Below are positions 23,374 through 33,040 of a stretch of DNA of 64,000 nt, piece after piece (the stretch's first letter is position 1; the number at the start of each line of letters is the position of its first letter). Location of the stretch: positions 1-64,000 of the IMG/VR virus record IMGVR_UViG_3300044980_000048, one strand, 5' to 3'. The notes beneath the pieces were generated by a model. It was not told the origin of the DNA. It searched no databases and saw nothing but the letters and a program-made list of their open reading frames with translations. The translations under genes and the position numbers were made by a program. The stretch comes from a virus.

Positions 23374-25332
23374 CTATGCAACCCTTTTCATATCTTTATT
23401 CAGCCATTCTTTAAGTTGTTCAAGAGTACATTCGGTTATCGCGTGGATGCGTTTATCCGCTTTGCCATCAGAGAAAGCCTTGCGGTAGATAGCCAAGACT
23501 TGCGGCTTGCTCTTAAATCCAAGGAATGTCTTATGTTCATCGAAGCGTCCGGTGTCCGCGTCCTTCTGGTCTAGTATCCATACACGCTTGCTCTCAGGAT
23601 TAGGCCCGATATAGCAATCTACATGGTCGCCGTCAGCGCCTTCCGTTTTACGAAAGTAGCCATAAGCCGCTGGCATACGAACTTTCCATTCTTTGCCGTT
23701 TTTATCCTTACCGGAGCGGAACGAACCTTTGGGATTTTCGATAGTGATGCGCAGGCCATGTAGTTCAAGGTGTTCTTTCTTATAATTTCCAGCCTCTTTT
23801 TGGGCTTCAGAGGGAGCCGTGTTGACGGTGCCTCCCTTGGCGTAACCTGATTTCGTGGCTTGATTTGCTAAATCCACAAGCGGCGATTTTGAAGAACTAA
23901 ACATAGCCTTTACAGCCGTCATAGCCGCATTAAGAGGATGTCCAGTTGCTAACTGTCCTGCGGCATTAAACAGCGATGGGGCATTACGCCTTGCATTTAT
24001 AATTGCACTACGAAGGATTGGGGTTGCTTTGTCAGGCGACAAAATTTCAGAAAGAGCCGCAGCACGTCCACCTTTTGTGCTATTCAAATTATCAAGAAAA
24101 GTAGTTGCACGACTAATGGTGTCATTTGCAATCCCCGGATGCACCGGATCATTTATTTTGGCCTTATACGCAACGTAATCTTCGGGCTGCCATAGTGGCT
24201 TTACGGAATCTTCTTCGTACAATCCTAACCTAGCCGCTTGTTTATTGAATTTGTCTAAATGAGCGCCAAATTCAGGAGAAACTTCAGAAGCTTTATCTAA
24301 CCCATCATTGACAATAGTTTTTAGATCAAGTAACTGACCTTTTCCCGCAGTTAAAAATTTATTTGCATTCAGGCCGGAATTTATTGACTTTCTTATACTA
24401 ACTAAATCATTAGGACTAATACCAGTTGCTTCTGTCGGAGTAGAAACAACTCCAAGATTGCCGGGTTTAAATTCAGGAGGGGCCGCATACTTCTCTTGAA
24501 GATTATCTCTTATGTCCATTAATTGTCTTAAAGCCCCTTCCTCCTGACTGCCGGGGGCTACACGATTAGATAGCGTGTCAATGGTTTTATTCAATTTATC
24601 GTAAATTTCCGGCATCTGAAGCGTGAATTTTGAACCTTCGGTCTGCAAATCACTCGCTATGCTGCTCATGACCTGTTTATCGGCATCATATGCCGCGCTA
24701 ATTGCCTGATTGCCGCGTAATCCCTCCACTAGAGCGTTTGGTTTAGAAGCAAACGCTGTCCCTTTGTTGGCTTCCTTGAGTACATCGAGTTTATCTAAAC
24801 CTATCGGTGCATCTTCAGCGGTTGCCTTAGCCGCTGCATTAGCGGCACTTGCCGCCGCAAATGAATCTGCCGCTGGCTGTGTGGCGGATGTAATAGCTTT
24901 TCCTGCGCCCTTAACAGCAGTCAAATTGCCAGCAAGTTGCGCATTCTCGCCAAAAGCCGATAGGTCACGTTTCAAATCAGGATTATATGATTCTAAGTCT
25001 TCAATATTATCACCAAGGTCTGATATAGCCTCTTTTCCAGCCATCAATTTATCGCCTATCCACTTGCCAACACCAGTTGAATCAACGGCATCAGCTACGC
25101 CTTGCGCTGGTTTTGATGCGGCAGAAGCTACTGCTCCCATAACCGGCGAAACTACGCTGTTTACAGCGGTATTTATAGGCTTCGCTACGGTATCCATTAA
25201 GCCTTGATAGGCTGCTCTTGTTGGATCGGTCTGGTATTCTTCCTCTTTTGCAGCAGGAGGGGCTATCCAATCTCCGGGGTCTGCCGATTGTGAGGCAGGA
25301 GATACCCAATCGCCGGGGTCTTGATCTGTCAT
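23374..25332 (-). CDS. Virion protein with C-terminal polyvalent InPase-like domain
   Basis: A 652-residue protein. The N-terminal region repeats DPGDW(V/I)xP and is Ala/Lys helical to ~residue 480, with coiled segments. The C-terminal ~120 residues (YKKEHLELHGLRITIENPKG, GYFRKTEGADGDHVDCYIGP, DEHKTFLGF) match the inorganic-pyrophosphatase-like domain found at ends of phage polyvalent proteins that are delivered with DNA. It overlaps the 1282-residue internal protein by 4 bp. Ejection into the host is inferred. Confidence 0.7.
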   Translation of the reverse strand: MTDQDPGDWVSPASQSADPGDWIAPPAAKEEEYQTDPTRAAYQGLMDTVAKPINTAVNSVVSPVMGAVASAASKPAQGVADAVDSTGVGKWIGDKLMAGKEAISDLGDNIEDLESYNPDLKRDLSAFGENAQLAGNLTAVKGAGKAITSATQPAADSFAAASAANAAAKATAEDAPIGLDKLDVLKEANKGTAFASKPNALVEGLRGNQAISAAYDADKQVMSSIASDLQTEGSKFTLQMPEIYDKLNKTIDTLSNRVAPGSQEEGALRQLMDIRDNLQEKYAAPPEFKPGNLGVVSTPTEATGISPNDLVSIRKSINSGLNANKFLTAGKGQLLDLKTIVNDGLDKASEVSPEFGAHLDKFNKQAARLGLYEEDSVKPLWQPEDYVAYKAKINDPVHPGIANDTISRATTFLDNLNSTKGGRAAALSEILSPDKATPILRSAIINARRNAPSLFNAAGQLATGHPLNAAMTAVKAMFSSSKSPLVDLANQATKSGYAKGGTVNTAPSEAQKEAGNYKKEHLELHGLRITIENPKGSFRSGKDKNGKEWKVRMPAAYGYFRKTEGADGDHVDCYIGPNPESKRVWILDQKDADTGRFDEHKTFLGFKSKPQVLAIYRKAFSDGKADKRIHAITECTLEQLKEWLNKDMKRVA

Positions 25333-28300
25333 ATCGGTTTACCTCCGCTGTCGTAAAGCTTGCCGCCGCTATCCTTCCACATTTGTTTGCTTGGGCTGTA
25401 CATGGAGCCAGCAGGTACGCCTTTGGGAACCGAAGGGATACTAGGTGTAGCTTGTGAGTTTGTGCCTTGTGACTGCCCATCAGAAGGATAAAATTTATCA
25501 ATAAGTTTTCTTGCAGCAGGCGTCATGAATCTTTCACGGTAATTCGTCAGCCCGCTGCCCGCCGTATATCTCTGTTCAAGACCGTATGCTTGTCCCGCCA
25601 TGTATTTTCCTGCTTCCTGAAGCTGCCCCATTGCCTGTGCACGGCTGCTGCCATTATCCATATTCTGTGTAAAAGCCTGACGATCACTCACTGCCGAGTT
25701 AGCGCCTAAAATGGCTTTTGCCATTTCGTCATAAACAATAGTTTTTCCAAGATTGAAATTTGTAGGAACGGGACTTCCAGCCTGTCTTGCCACTTCCTGA
25801 GACAAGCGGTTAAATTGCCGTACATCACCATTATTAAGGGCATTAATAGCATCCTGTAATGTTCCGATATGTTCCATGGTAACATTTTGCGCCTGCACGG
25901 TACGGGCAGTTTGTGGCCCCTTGGTAAAATCTTGTATCGTAGAATATCTCTGTCCCGTCCATGTAGGATCAGCTATAGCCGCTGCCTGTTGTGCAGCCAA
26001 TAAGGTAGGTTTCGCAGCGAAACCAGTAGGGGGAGCGGCATCCCCCTTCATATAGAGTCTGGCTTGTGCAGCGATTGGAGCCGGAATTGTTTTAAGAAAT
26101 TCCTCTCCCCTCAGAGGATTTCCATCTTTGTCAGTGGGTGGATTATATATATTCGCCACGGACTGCTTTGTAGCATCGCCTCCGGGCCCACCGAGATTCA
26201 CAGGAGTAGGATTAGCTGGGTCTTTAGGATTGGGAATGATGAATCCTCCAAAACCATCGGGGATTGGCTTTTGATGTTCAAATGCCTGATTAGCCAATTC
26301 CCCTTGCTGATATTTGGCTTGATTTGCTATTTCCTGCGCACGTAAACCAAGTTGTCCTTGCTGGTATTGGCCAGTCTGCGCAATCTCTTTATTACGTGCC
26401 GCTAATTCACCCTGCTGATTCTGCGCTGTCGCCTGCTGCTGCGCTTCCTCGCGCATCATAGTACGGTTTTCGTCGTATGCCTTCAGTCCCTCAAGCCCAC
26501 CACGCCCGATATTTACTGCCGCAAACGGAGATGTTCCTGACATCATGCCAAGTCCAGCGGCGATGAGTGGTTCTGCGCTCCGAAACTGCTGATCCTTCTG
26601 TGATGGAATGCCAAGGTCTATGGATTCACCGTTTGAAGGATGTTTGACCACTACCGTATCACCCGAATGATCTACCTGCGTATCCGGGTCTTTCTGTGCT
26701 TCAATCTGTGCGGGCGTTATGCCGGTTGCAGGATTGGCACTATAATCACGCGCTTGATTATCCGGCCCACCGTCGAGCGCCGTCTGTGGGCTGCTTGCAA
26801 GGGTAGTAAGAAAATCCTGCGCATCGTTGCTGCCATCCGCAGGCTGCACAGGGCCATCAGTTGCGTATTTGCCAATGCCACCGCTTGCAAGTCCCATAGT
26901 CCCGGCAGTAGGCGCAGCAGGGGCCATAGGTGCTGTTGCGCCACCTAAGCCCTGCGCTGGGTTCATGCGCTTTGCCTGTAGTGCAGATTGCACTAATTTA
27001 CCCTGTGGCGTTGAAGGTGGTATCTGGATAGCAAGCTGCTGCAATTTCTCCTGCGGCATCAGGGAAAGTTGCTGGTAATAGTTTTGCAGGTTCGGATTAG
27101 CGCCCTGCAAGGCATTCGCGGTCGGATCGTTTGTAACGCCGCCATCGTCATAATGTCCTATCGCGCCGCCTTTCTTTGATACCGCCATGGGCGTGTAAGG
27201 CGTTCCATTGGCGTTCACCAACTGCGGATTACCGTTTAGTTGCCCATAGGAAGCACCGGGATATGCGGGAACAAAACCGGGTTTAGCAGCAGAGGGCGAA
27301 GTAGCAGCAGGTGCGGCTGTACCTGCCGCAGCGGGAATAGACGATAACGATGTACCGGCAACAGGTGCTATGGATGCGCCGGTTGTAGGCGATGGTGAAG
27401 GCGATGCTCCTGAAGATTGCTGCCCCATACTACCCATACCACCCATACCAAAGCCACCAAAACCCCTCCAACCGCCCATACCCTGATTATATCCCTGCGA
27501 TGTTGCAGGATTCGTTATAGATTGTGGCGTATAGGTAGGTTGCGAATTTGAAATCTGCGGCAGTGGATTTGAGAAATTCTGCGGTGTCGTATTCTGTCCG
27601 CTCAATGCCGATTGATTAATCTGCGGTATATTAGGCCCAGTAGGATTGAATGCGCTATAAGTCGAGCCGCCTTGATTGCCGCCAAGACCTAAGCCACTCA
27701 GTAATTGCAGAAGTGAACTGACATTAAACCCCGAACTACCGCCAAGTCCACCAGCGCCACTGAAGCCACCGTAATTCATTCCATAGCCACCTTGTGACAA
27801 ATAAGGCGAAGTAGCGCCACCTGCAACACGCTTAAGGGGAAAGGGCTCCATATCATCTTCGCCGGTTATATCTTTGGTCTTAATAGGCTTCTGTTTTGGG
27901 TATTGAAGATCGGGTGCATCCATATCCGGTTCGTCGTCAGTATTATCGGCAACTCCACCGTCCGCGAATCCGCTACCACCAAGACCTTTCATGCCGCCAA
28001 GTTCCTGCATGACATTCTGTGTGGAAAATGGATTATTCTGACTGATATTTGTCGGCTGCGGAGGACGCGGAATATTACCATGCGCTATCTGCGGCGTATT
28101 TCCCTGCGGAATGAACGACATTGACACGTTAGGAACACCGGGAAGCGGAACGTTGCCACCCATATCGCGGTGAATAGCACCGCCCTTAGCTGCTAAAGCA
28201 AGTTCAGACGAAGCAAAAGCATCATACCCACCATCTGCCGCTGCGCTATCTCCAAGCAGACTATCAAAAGCACCCGCGTTATAAAGCCCAAGGCCCGTAA

Positions 28301-29177
28301 GACCCAATCCTCCCACCTGACTCAGTGCGCTAGGTGAAGGTGAAGTAGTGCTGCTTGTGCCACCGGCCAAGCCGCCCGCAATCCCTGCTGCCTGTTCTAA
28401 AGCGGAGAGATTCTGATAAGGATACGCCTGCTGCTGTGCATATTGTTCATACGGCACGTTAAGCTGTTCCTGTGCGAGTTGCTGCCCAAGGCCACCAGAC
28501 TGTAACTGTGCGCTTGCTGCGGAAAGCGCATTATTCTGCGCCGTCGTGCCAAGGCCGTTTTCCTGCGCTGCTGCGCCCTGTTGCAACCAGTCATTTGCCG
28601 TAGTGCCGGAAAGTTGCAACTGTTGCTGATTATTGAGTTCTCCAAGCGCCTGTGAATAGCCCTGATTCTGCAATCCTGCAACGGTCTGGTTATTCGCTAA
28701 ATCCTGCTGATTCGCCAGAGTGGCTGCGGCAATACCTGCCCTATCTCCCCCAAACGGTGATGCGCCAGACTGGATAGCCTGTCCCAAAAGCTGTTGCTGT
28801 TGCTGTTCGTCATTCTGATTAAGTTGGGCCATCGTCGAGTTGACGACCTGCTGCGTATAAGGCGACTGATACTGCGAAACAGCATTAGGTGAGAATTGTT
28901 GGACACTGTTCATTACAGGTGCAGTGCCAGCCGCGATATACTGCGCTGCGGTATTCGTGTACGGAACGGATAGACCCTGCGTAGCATTTACCGTGTTCAT
29001 TGCCGCGTTCTGTGTCGGATTAAACCCGGCAACCAGTGGCCCCTGATACTGCTGTAATGGCTGTCCGGTTACATTCTGCGCAGTGCTGTAAAGACCCTGT
29101 AGATTATTCTGAAGCCATTGCGGTGCTTGGGAATTCTGGACTACAGTATTTGTGCCTCCGCTACTTCCCTTACCCAC
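25329..29177 (-). CDS. Giant Gly/Gln-rich internal virion (ejection) protein
   Basis: 1282 residues from a GTG with AAAGGAG eight bases upstream. The N terminus (APQWLQNNLQGLYSTAQNVT) and Gln/Asn/Ala-rich region are typical of internal head proteins of short-tailed phages. There are four lysine/glycine punctuation motifs (AAKGGAIHRDMGG, FADGGVADNT, SKKGGAIGHYDDGG, LASGGIGKYATDG). The central part is Gly/Ser/Pro low complexity and the C-terminal ~350 residues are helical. It probably forms part of the ejectosome. No enzymatic domain is seen. Confidence 0.75.
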   Translation of the reverse strand: MGKGSSGGTNTVVQNSQAPQWLQNNLQGLYSTAQNVTGQPLQQYQGPLVAGFNPTQNAAMNTVNATQGLSVPYTNTAAQYIAAGTAPVMNSVQQFSPNAVSQYQSPYTQQVVNSTMAQLNQNDEQQQQQLLGQAIQSGASPFGGDRAGIAAATLANQQDLANNQTVAGLQNQGYSQALGELNNQQQLQLSGTTANDWLQQGAAAQENGLGTTAQNNALSAASAQLQSGGLGQQLAQEQLNVPYEQYAQQQAYPYQNLSALEQAAGIAGGLAGGTSSTTSPSPSALSQVGGLGLTGLGLYNAGAFDSLLGDSAAADGGYDAFASSELALAAKGGAIHRDMGGNVPLPGVPNVSMSFIPQGNTPQIAHGNIPRPPQPTNISQNNPFSTQNVMQELGGMKGLGGSGFADGGVADNTDDEPDMDAPDLQYPKQKPIKTKDITGEDDMEPFPLKRVAGGATSPYLSQGGYGMNYGGFSGAGGLGGSSGFNVSSLLQLLSGLGLGGNQGGSTYSAFNPTGPNIPQINQSALSGQNTTPQNFSNPLPQISNSQPTYTPQSITNPATSQGYNQGMGGWRGFGGFGMGGMGSMGQQSSGASPSPSPTTGASIAPVAGTSLSSIPAAAGTAAPAATSPSAAKPGFVPAYPGASYGQLNGNPQLVNANGTPYTPMAVSKKGGAIGHYDDGGVTNDPTANALQGANPNLQNYYQQLSLMPQEKLQQLAIQIPPSTPQGKLVQSALQAKRMNPAQGLGGATAPMAPAAPTAGTMGLASGGIGKYATDGPVQPADGSNDAQDFLTTLASSPQTALDGGPDNQARDYSANPATGITPAQIEAQKDPDTQVDHSGDTVVVKHPSNGESIDLGIPSQKDQQFRSAEPLIAAGLGMMSGTSPFAAVNIGRGGLEGLKAYDENRTMMREEAQQQATAQNQQGELAARNKEIAQTGQYQQGQLGLRAQEIANQAKYQQGELANQAFEHQKPIPDGFGGFIIPNPKDPANPTPVNLGGPGGDATKQSVANIYNPPTDKDGNPLRGEEFLKTIPAPIAAQARLYMKGDAAPPTGFAAKPTLLAAQQAAAIADPTWTGQRYSTIQDFTKGPQTARTVQAQNVTMEHIGTLQDAINALNNGDVRQFNRLSQEVARQAGSPVPTNFNLGKTIVYDEMAKAILGANSAVSDRQAFTQNMDNGSSRAQAMGQLQEAGKYMAGQAYGLEQRYTAGSGLTNYRERFMTPAARKLIDKFYPSDGQSQGTNSQATPSIPSVPKGVPAGSMYSPSKQMWKDSGGKLYDSGGKPI

Positions 29178-29670
29178 CGTTTAATCTCCTTTGAGAGTAC
29201 ATATCTTCAAAGTCCTTTCCAAACACGAAGTAGGCTCCAATCTGTGAAAGCTGGCGCTGATAAAGGCGCATTTTGGGCTCAAGCCGTTTTTTTGTTACAA
29301 TTCCCATTACCAATGGAATACCAAGACGCATGGCGCTCCACTTGGCGAATTCAATCAGTTTCTTTGCATGATCAGAACGCCGGTAATCAGGATGAACAAA
29401 ATTCCATAGCTCATCCAAAAACCAATCATCGGTGTACCACATCTGCGAAGGACGCAGCCCTATACAACCCTCAATACGGCCATTTTTTTCAATAAGCCCT
29501 GTGACGCCGTATGCGCCTTGAATCATATTAAGACACGTCGCAATCGCCATTCTTGCCCGCTGCTCGCTTAAGGAGAATACGGAATTCTCATCATTAAGAT
29601 TAAGCAGAAAGTCATAAATACGATCCGCATCGTCCGCACAGCCCATACGGACACCTTTAAATTCGAGCAT
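29170..29670 (-). CDS. GNAT-family acetyltransferase
   Basis: A 166-residue protein with an IEGCIGLRPSQMWY strand, LWNFVHPDYRRSDHAKKLIE (acetyl-CoA loop, a variant of RGxGxG) and MRLGIPLVMGI. GNAT proteins of this type lie among neck genes in many short-tailed phages; the substrate is unknown and a virion role is possible. The gene overlaps the giant internal protein by 8 bp. Confidence 0.75.
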   Translation of the reverse strand: MLEFKGVRMGCADDADRIYDFLLNLNDENSVFSLSEQRARMAIATCLNMIQGAYGVTGLIEKNGRIEGCIGLRPSQMWYTDDWFLDELWNFVHPDYRRSDHAKKLIEFAKWSAMRLGIPLVMGIVTKKRLEPKMRLYQRQLSQIGAYFVFGKDFEDMYSQRRLNGG

Positions 29671-29679
29671 GTATTTCCT

Positions 29680-30378
29680 TCACTTTTTCGGGGCCGGAAG
29701 CGTCTTAATCTTCTTAGCCGTATGTACCCTTACGCGCCGCACCATTTCATCAAGCGTGCGATGCCCCTTACGGACATCACCCTGTCCTACTCTGGTGACA
29801 ACATCGGGAGGGACAATGAATTCACCACCAGCCACGATAACCGGCACATGCCCGGAACTACCACCTTTAGCCAGAGGCAGCGAAGGCCCACCATTGGCGT
29901 TAAAAGGCGCTGGCGGACGCGGAGCATCGCCACGCGATATATGAGGGCTCGCAGTAGTCCCATAAGGCCCCATACGCAGGGCTTCATTCAGGATACGCGC
30001 CCCTGACAAGCTATTTCCTTGCCCAAGCCCGCTAACAACATCTGCCGGGATTACATAGCTATCGGCAGCAACGGATTGCGGGATTCGGTCGGTTCGGCCA
30101 GCAATAGACGAATTAAGAAACCCCCCAGAATGGGGGTTAAGCATATTCGATTCTTCACGCCGTATAAACCAAGGGCTTTCTTCATTTGGCGACAGTCCGC
30201 CCAAGGCCAGATGTTCCAATGGCAGGTTTGGCACTCCCCCCTGACTTGCGTTCGGGTGTTTCCGAGCGTTGCTGAGTGATATTGCCACTGCTTGTTTTTG
30301 TGGATACTTCCCCGTGCTCATCAACTCGCTTATGTTTTTTGATTTCACTGAGTTCGAGCTTCCGTTTTGCAGCGGCAT
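29680..30378 (-). CDS. Virion-associated protein, overlapping gene
   Basis: A 232-residue protein. The N-terminal MPLQNGSSNSVKSKNISELM, then KQAVAISLSNARK, is typical of a phage family near portal/neck genes. The C terminus has VPVIVAGGEFIVPPDVVTRV and a basic tail. Its start, with AGGAGG about nine bases upstream, lies inside the 30182-30643 gene, giving a 197-bp overlap in a different frame. Confidence 0.65.
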   Translation of the reverse strand: MPLQNGSSNSVKSKNISELMSTGKYPQKQAVAISLSNARKHPNASQGGVPNLPLEHLALGGLSPNEESPWFIRREESNMLNPHSGGFLNSSIAGRTDRIPQSVAADSYVIPADVVSGLGQGNSLSGARILNEALRMGPYGTTASPHISRGDAPRPPAPFNANGGPSLPLAKGGSSGHVPVIVAGGEFIVPPDVVTRVGQGDVRKGHRTLDEMVRRVRVHTAKKIKTLPAPKK

Positions 30379-30643
30379 GTTCTTTTTCCTCCTGTTCGAT
30401 TTCCTGTAGCGTTCTTTCTCTGGTGGGCGCTACAACCCATTCTTCACCAAAAGGCGTGTATTCCCTTCGGCAGGCGATTATCTGCCCGAATTTGTACGGA
30501 TGGGATTTTGTCGCCATCGGCTCACTGCTGATTTCCACAATCACCGAGTCCTGTCCAATTACTTTCTGCACAAGTGACCGGAGTAATTCCCCCGGCAGCG
30601 AAACCGTAAGATAAGCACCGACTTTAGGCATAAACTTAGGCAT
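30182..30643 (-). CDS. Virion-associated protein with charged coil
   Basis: A 153-residue protein. The N-terminal ~75 residues are beta-rich (VGAYLTVSLPGELLRSLVQ, DSVIVEISSEP, FGEEWVVAPT), then a Glu/Lys coil and a Ser/Gly tail. GGAGG precedes the ATG. The last 65 codons overlap the next gene in another frame, so this C terminus is likely the less constrained one. Confidence 0.6.
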   Translation of the reverse strand: MPKFMPKVGAYLTVSLPGELLRSLVQKVIGQDSVIVEISSEPMATKSHPYKFGQIIACRREYTPFGEEWVVAPTRERTLQEIEQEEKEHAAAKRKLELSEIKKHKRVDEHGEVSTKTSSGNITQQRSETPERKSGGSAKPAIGTSGLGRTVAK

Positions 30644-30674
30644 ATTTCCTCCTGCGGAGCGCCCGCGTTGAGGG

Positions 30675-30908
30675 TTAAGACAAGACGTGAACTACGCTTG
30701 AAAAATCTTTATAAACTAATGCGTTCTGTGTGGTGCTGTAATAAATACTGTTAGTCGGTGCCGCTGCATCCGATTCACTGAAGGGCTGATAGGCCCCCGC
30801 TGGCAACACAGTATTAAGCGTTTTAATCAACTGCCCGATCTGCTGCGTAATATCCTGCACCGCATTAATCAGACCTGAGAAGTTCAATCCCGGCGTAACA
30901 GGGGGCAT
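30675..30908 (-). CDS. Small virion-associated protein
   Basis: A 77-residue protein. A helical start (LINAVQDITQQIGQLIKTLN) is followed by a beta end (SIYYSTTQNALVYKDFSSVV). Similar short proteins sit next to nozzle genes in related phages. Its ATG overlaps the upstream stop. Confidence 0.55.
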   Translation of the reverse strand: MPPVTPGLNFSGLINAVQDITQQIGQLIKTLNTVLPAGAYQPFSESDAAAPTNSIYYSTTQNALVYKDFSSVVHVLS

Positions 30909-33037
30909 TACACTCTCCCCGCAGGAGCAGAACGGATACGAAACGCCCCTATGCGCCAGAAGGTATCAATCGTGTCGCTTTCGATTTTAATCGCCATCTG
31001 CCTAGCCCTTGTCCTTATGGTTATGTACTGCGTTGTCGGTGTAATCGTATATGGCCCGAATGTTCCTATCTGCTGACTATTTATGTCACCGGGATAGTAA
31101 GCCGTATAGATAGTTATCGTCACTCTTGGCTGTGTCGTCGGCTGTATAGTTTTCCAGACAAAATCAGGAATCAGCCAATCAACAAACAGAAACATCAAGC
31201 CTTCGGATACATCGAAATATCCTGTCTGTGCCATAACGCCGGTCATAGGATATATACCGGCATCGTAACCTATTTCGTGCTGGAAAATCGGATTAGCAAC
31301 AGGATGTGCGTCTATAATAGAATCAAGTTCCTGTCCTGTCGCTATCGGATTTCCAAGCACGCTTTGATCAATCCATGCATAACGTACCAGATTTCCGTAA
31401 TCAAATTCTCCCTCAAGGACGTTATATTTCCAATAGGAATCAATTTCGCCCGGTGTGGGATTATCAGAGTCAGTTGAAGGGAAAAAACCAGCTACTTCGT
31501 TAAACAGTGAATTTGCTCCGACAAAAATCTTATCCAGATTATTATTGTCCAGCCTGTCAAATATCCAGTCCCAGATTGGGCACGGAATTGGCGTCATGCC
31601 AGCACCCGTACTAAACTGGAAGATATTTTTCTTAGACATCCAATAGACGGTGTTATTATAAAACGTCGAACCTTTTGGCGAAATAAGCCCGCAATTTTCT
31701 CCTACCGTGTTAAATCCATATACAAAGGGATAGCCTTGATAGACCACTTGCCACAAATCCAAGTCCGTCCATACATATATGAACAACGGCCCCGCCAAGC
31801 CCCCCACAATCATAGAACCGCGCGAAAGCCTGTAGCTACCCGCCTGATTGGTGGCAGAAGCCGTCCAATCCGTTATCACTCCTACATCGCACCAGCGAAT
31901 CAGCATAGGATCTTGCGTGCCGCCAGTTTCCGCCCCCAAGATCATCACCTGTTCCTGCGGAATGGCAACAAACATACCGTTACCATATAACGGCGCGTTA
32001 GATACCGCCTGTGCGACATTTCCCGGCGCAATAGGGGGAACCCACTGATAAAGCGTGCCGCCAGTCGGGAGCACAACAAGATTCTGGCCGAAATTATCCA
32101 GAAACCAGTTACGCAAAGGCGATATATAAGAACCGCCAGCGCCTTCTCCATAAGCGCCTACACCGTAAGCCCCTGTGCCATATCCGAGTGTTGTAATATC
32201 TGAGACGTTTCCGGTAGAAAGCAAGTATTGTATCTGCACTTGTCCACCATTTTCACTGGCGGTGGCACCCGAAGTGGCTGCTGAAGTTGCGGTAATAGTG
32301 AAGTCAGTATTGTCTATAGTTGTGGCAATTAAATATTGGCCGGAAAGCGTCAATCCACCTACCGTCGTCGGAGAGTAAATTGTATAGATGCTTCCTACGC
32401 TCCATCCAAATCCAACATATCCGCCAAGGGTGACTTTTACCGAATTGCTTGATAAAGTCGTCGTAAACAGGCTTGTAACGCCAATATCTGTATTATTGGC
32501 TCCGGAAAATGTGCCCGGAGAGATTGTGTAGTTATTAGCATCCGTGACGCCGTTTACTCGGTAGAAGCCTTGTAACAGAACAAAATTTCCGCCTCTCCCT
32601 ATATTAGCGTAAGTATAAAACGGAATGTAAATCCAGTCACCGACAACAGCGCCGTGGTTAATATCCGTGACCGTAAGATTGTCGGTAACGTCGTTGCTTG
32701 TAAAAGGCGTTGTAAGATTTGAAGTCTTACGAATAGGCGTAATGTCAGTGAGCGTGCCGGTGGAGGGCGTGTAAAGCTCAAGTCTCTGTTCGCTTCCCAG
32801 AGCCAAATAGGCTATGCTGCTTAAATCCTCAAAGGCATGCAAACCGCGTACAGTTCCTATGGTCTGAAGAACATTAGCACCTTCATTTTCACCGCCGATC
32901 CAATCCCAGCCGCCCAGTTTTTCAAGCAGACCTTCACGAAAGCGGACTAGATTGCTGGCGGATAGCCCTGAAGTATTGGCAGTTGGCGATAATTGGGTGT
33001 TAACTCCGGGCCGCAGAGACAATTTTTGTATGGCCAC
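30908..33037 (-). CDS. Neck/tail-nozzle-like virion protein
   Basis: 709 residues from a GTG with GAGGG upstream. The conserved frame SLRPGVNTQLSPTANTSGLS, NLVRFREGLLEKLGGW, LRNWFLDNFGQNLVV and YWMSKKNIFQFS matches large beta-propeller-like virion proteins of short-tailed phages, often called nozzle or stabilisation proteins. Residues ~106-270 carry two copies of a beta module also found in the 34153 gene. Assignment to the nozzle is by context. Confidence 0.7.
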   Translation of the reverse strand: MAIQKLSLRPGVNTQLSPTANTSGLSASNLVRFREGLLEKLGGWDWIGGENEGANVLQTIGTVRGLHAFEDLSSIAYLALGSEQRLELYTPSTGTLTDITPIRKTSNLTTPFTSNDVTDNLTVTDINHGAVVGDWIYIPFYTYANIGRGGNFVLLQGFYRVNGVTDANNYTISPGTFSGANNTDIGVTSLFTTTLSSNSVKVTLGGYVGFGWSVGSIYTIYSPTTVGGLTLSGQYLIATTIDNTDFTITATSAATSGATASENGGQVQIQYLLSTGNVSDITTLGYGTGAYGVGAYGEGAGGSYISPLRNWFLDNFGQNLVVLPTGGTLYQWVPPIAPGNVAQAVSNAPLYGNGMFVAIPQEQVMILGAETGGTQDPMLIRWCDVGVITDWTASATNQAGSYRLSRGSMIVGGLAGPLFIYVWTDLDLWQVVYQGYPFVYGFNTVGENCGLISPKGSTFYNNTVYWMSKKNIFQFSTGAGMTPIPCPIWDWIFDRLDNNNLDKIFVGANSLFNEVAGFFPSTDSDNPTPGEIDSYWKYNVLEGEFDYGNLVRYAWIDQSVLGNPIATGQELDSIIDAHPVANPIFQHEIGYDAGIYPMTGVMAQTGYFDVSEGLMFLFVDWLIPDFVWKTIQPTTQPRVTITIYTAYYPGDINSQQIGTFGPYTITPTTQYITIRTRARQMAIKIESDTIDTFWRIGAFRIRSAPAGRV

Positions 33038-33040
33038 ACG

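Noticed and set aside
23380-25330. Plus-strand open frames in the structural region, e.g. 24710-25207
   Set aside because: Alanine/serine-rich mirror of the real minus-strand genes, with no ribosome sites.
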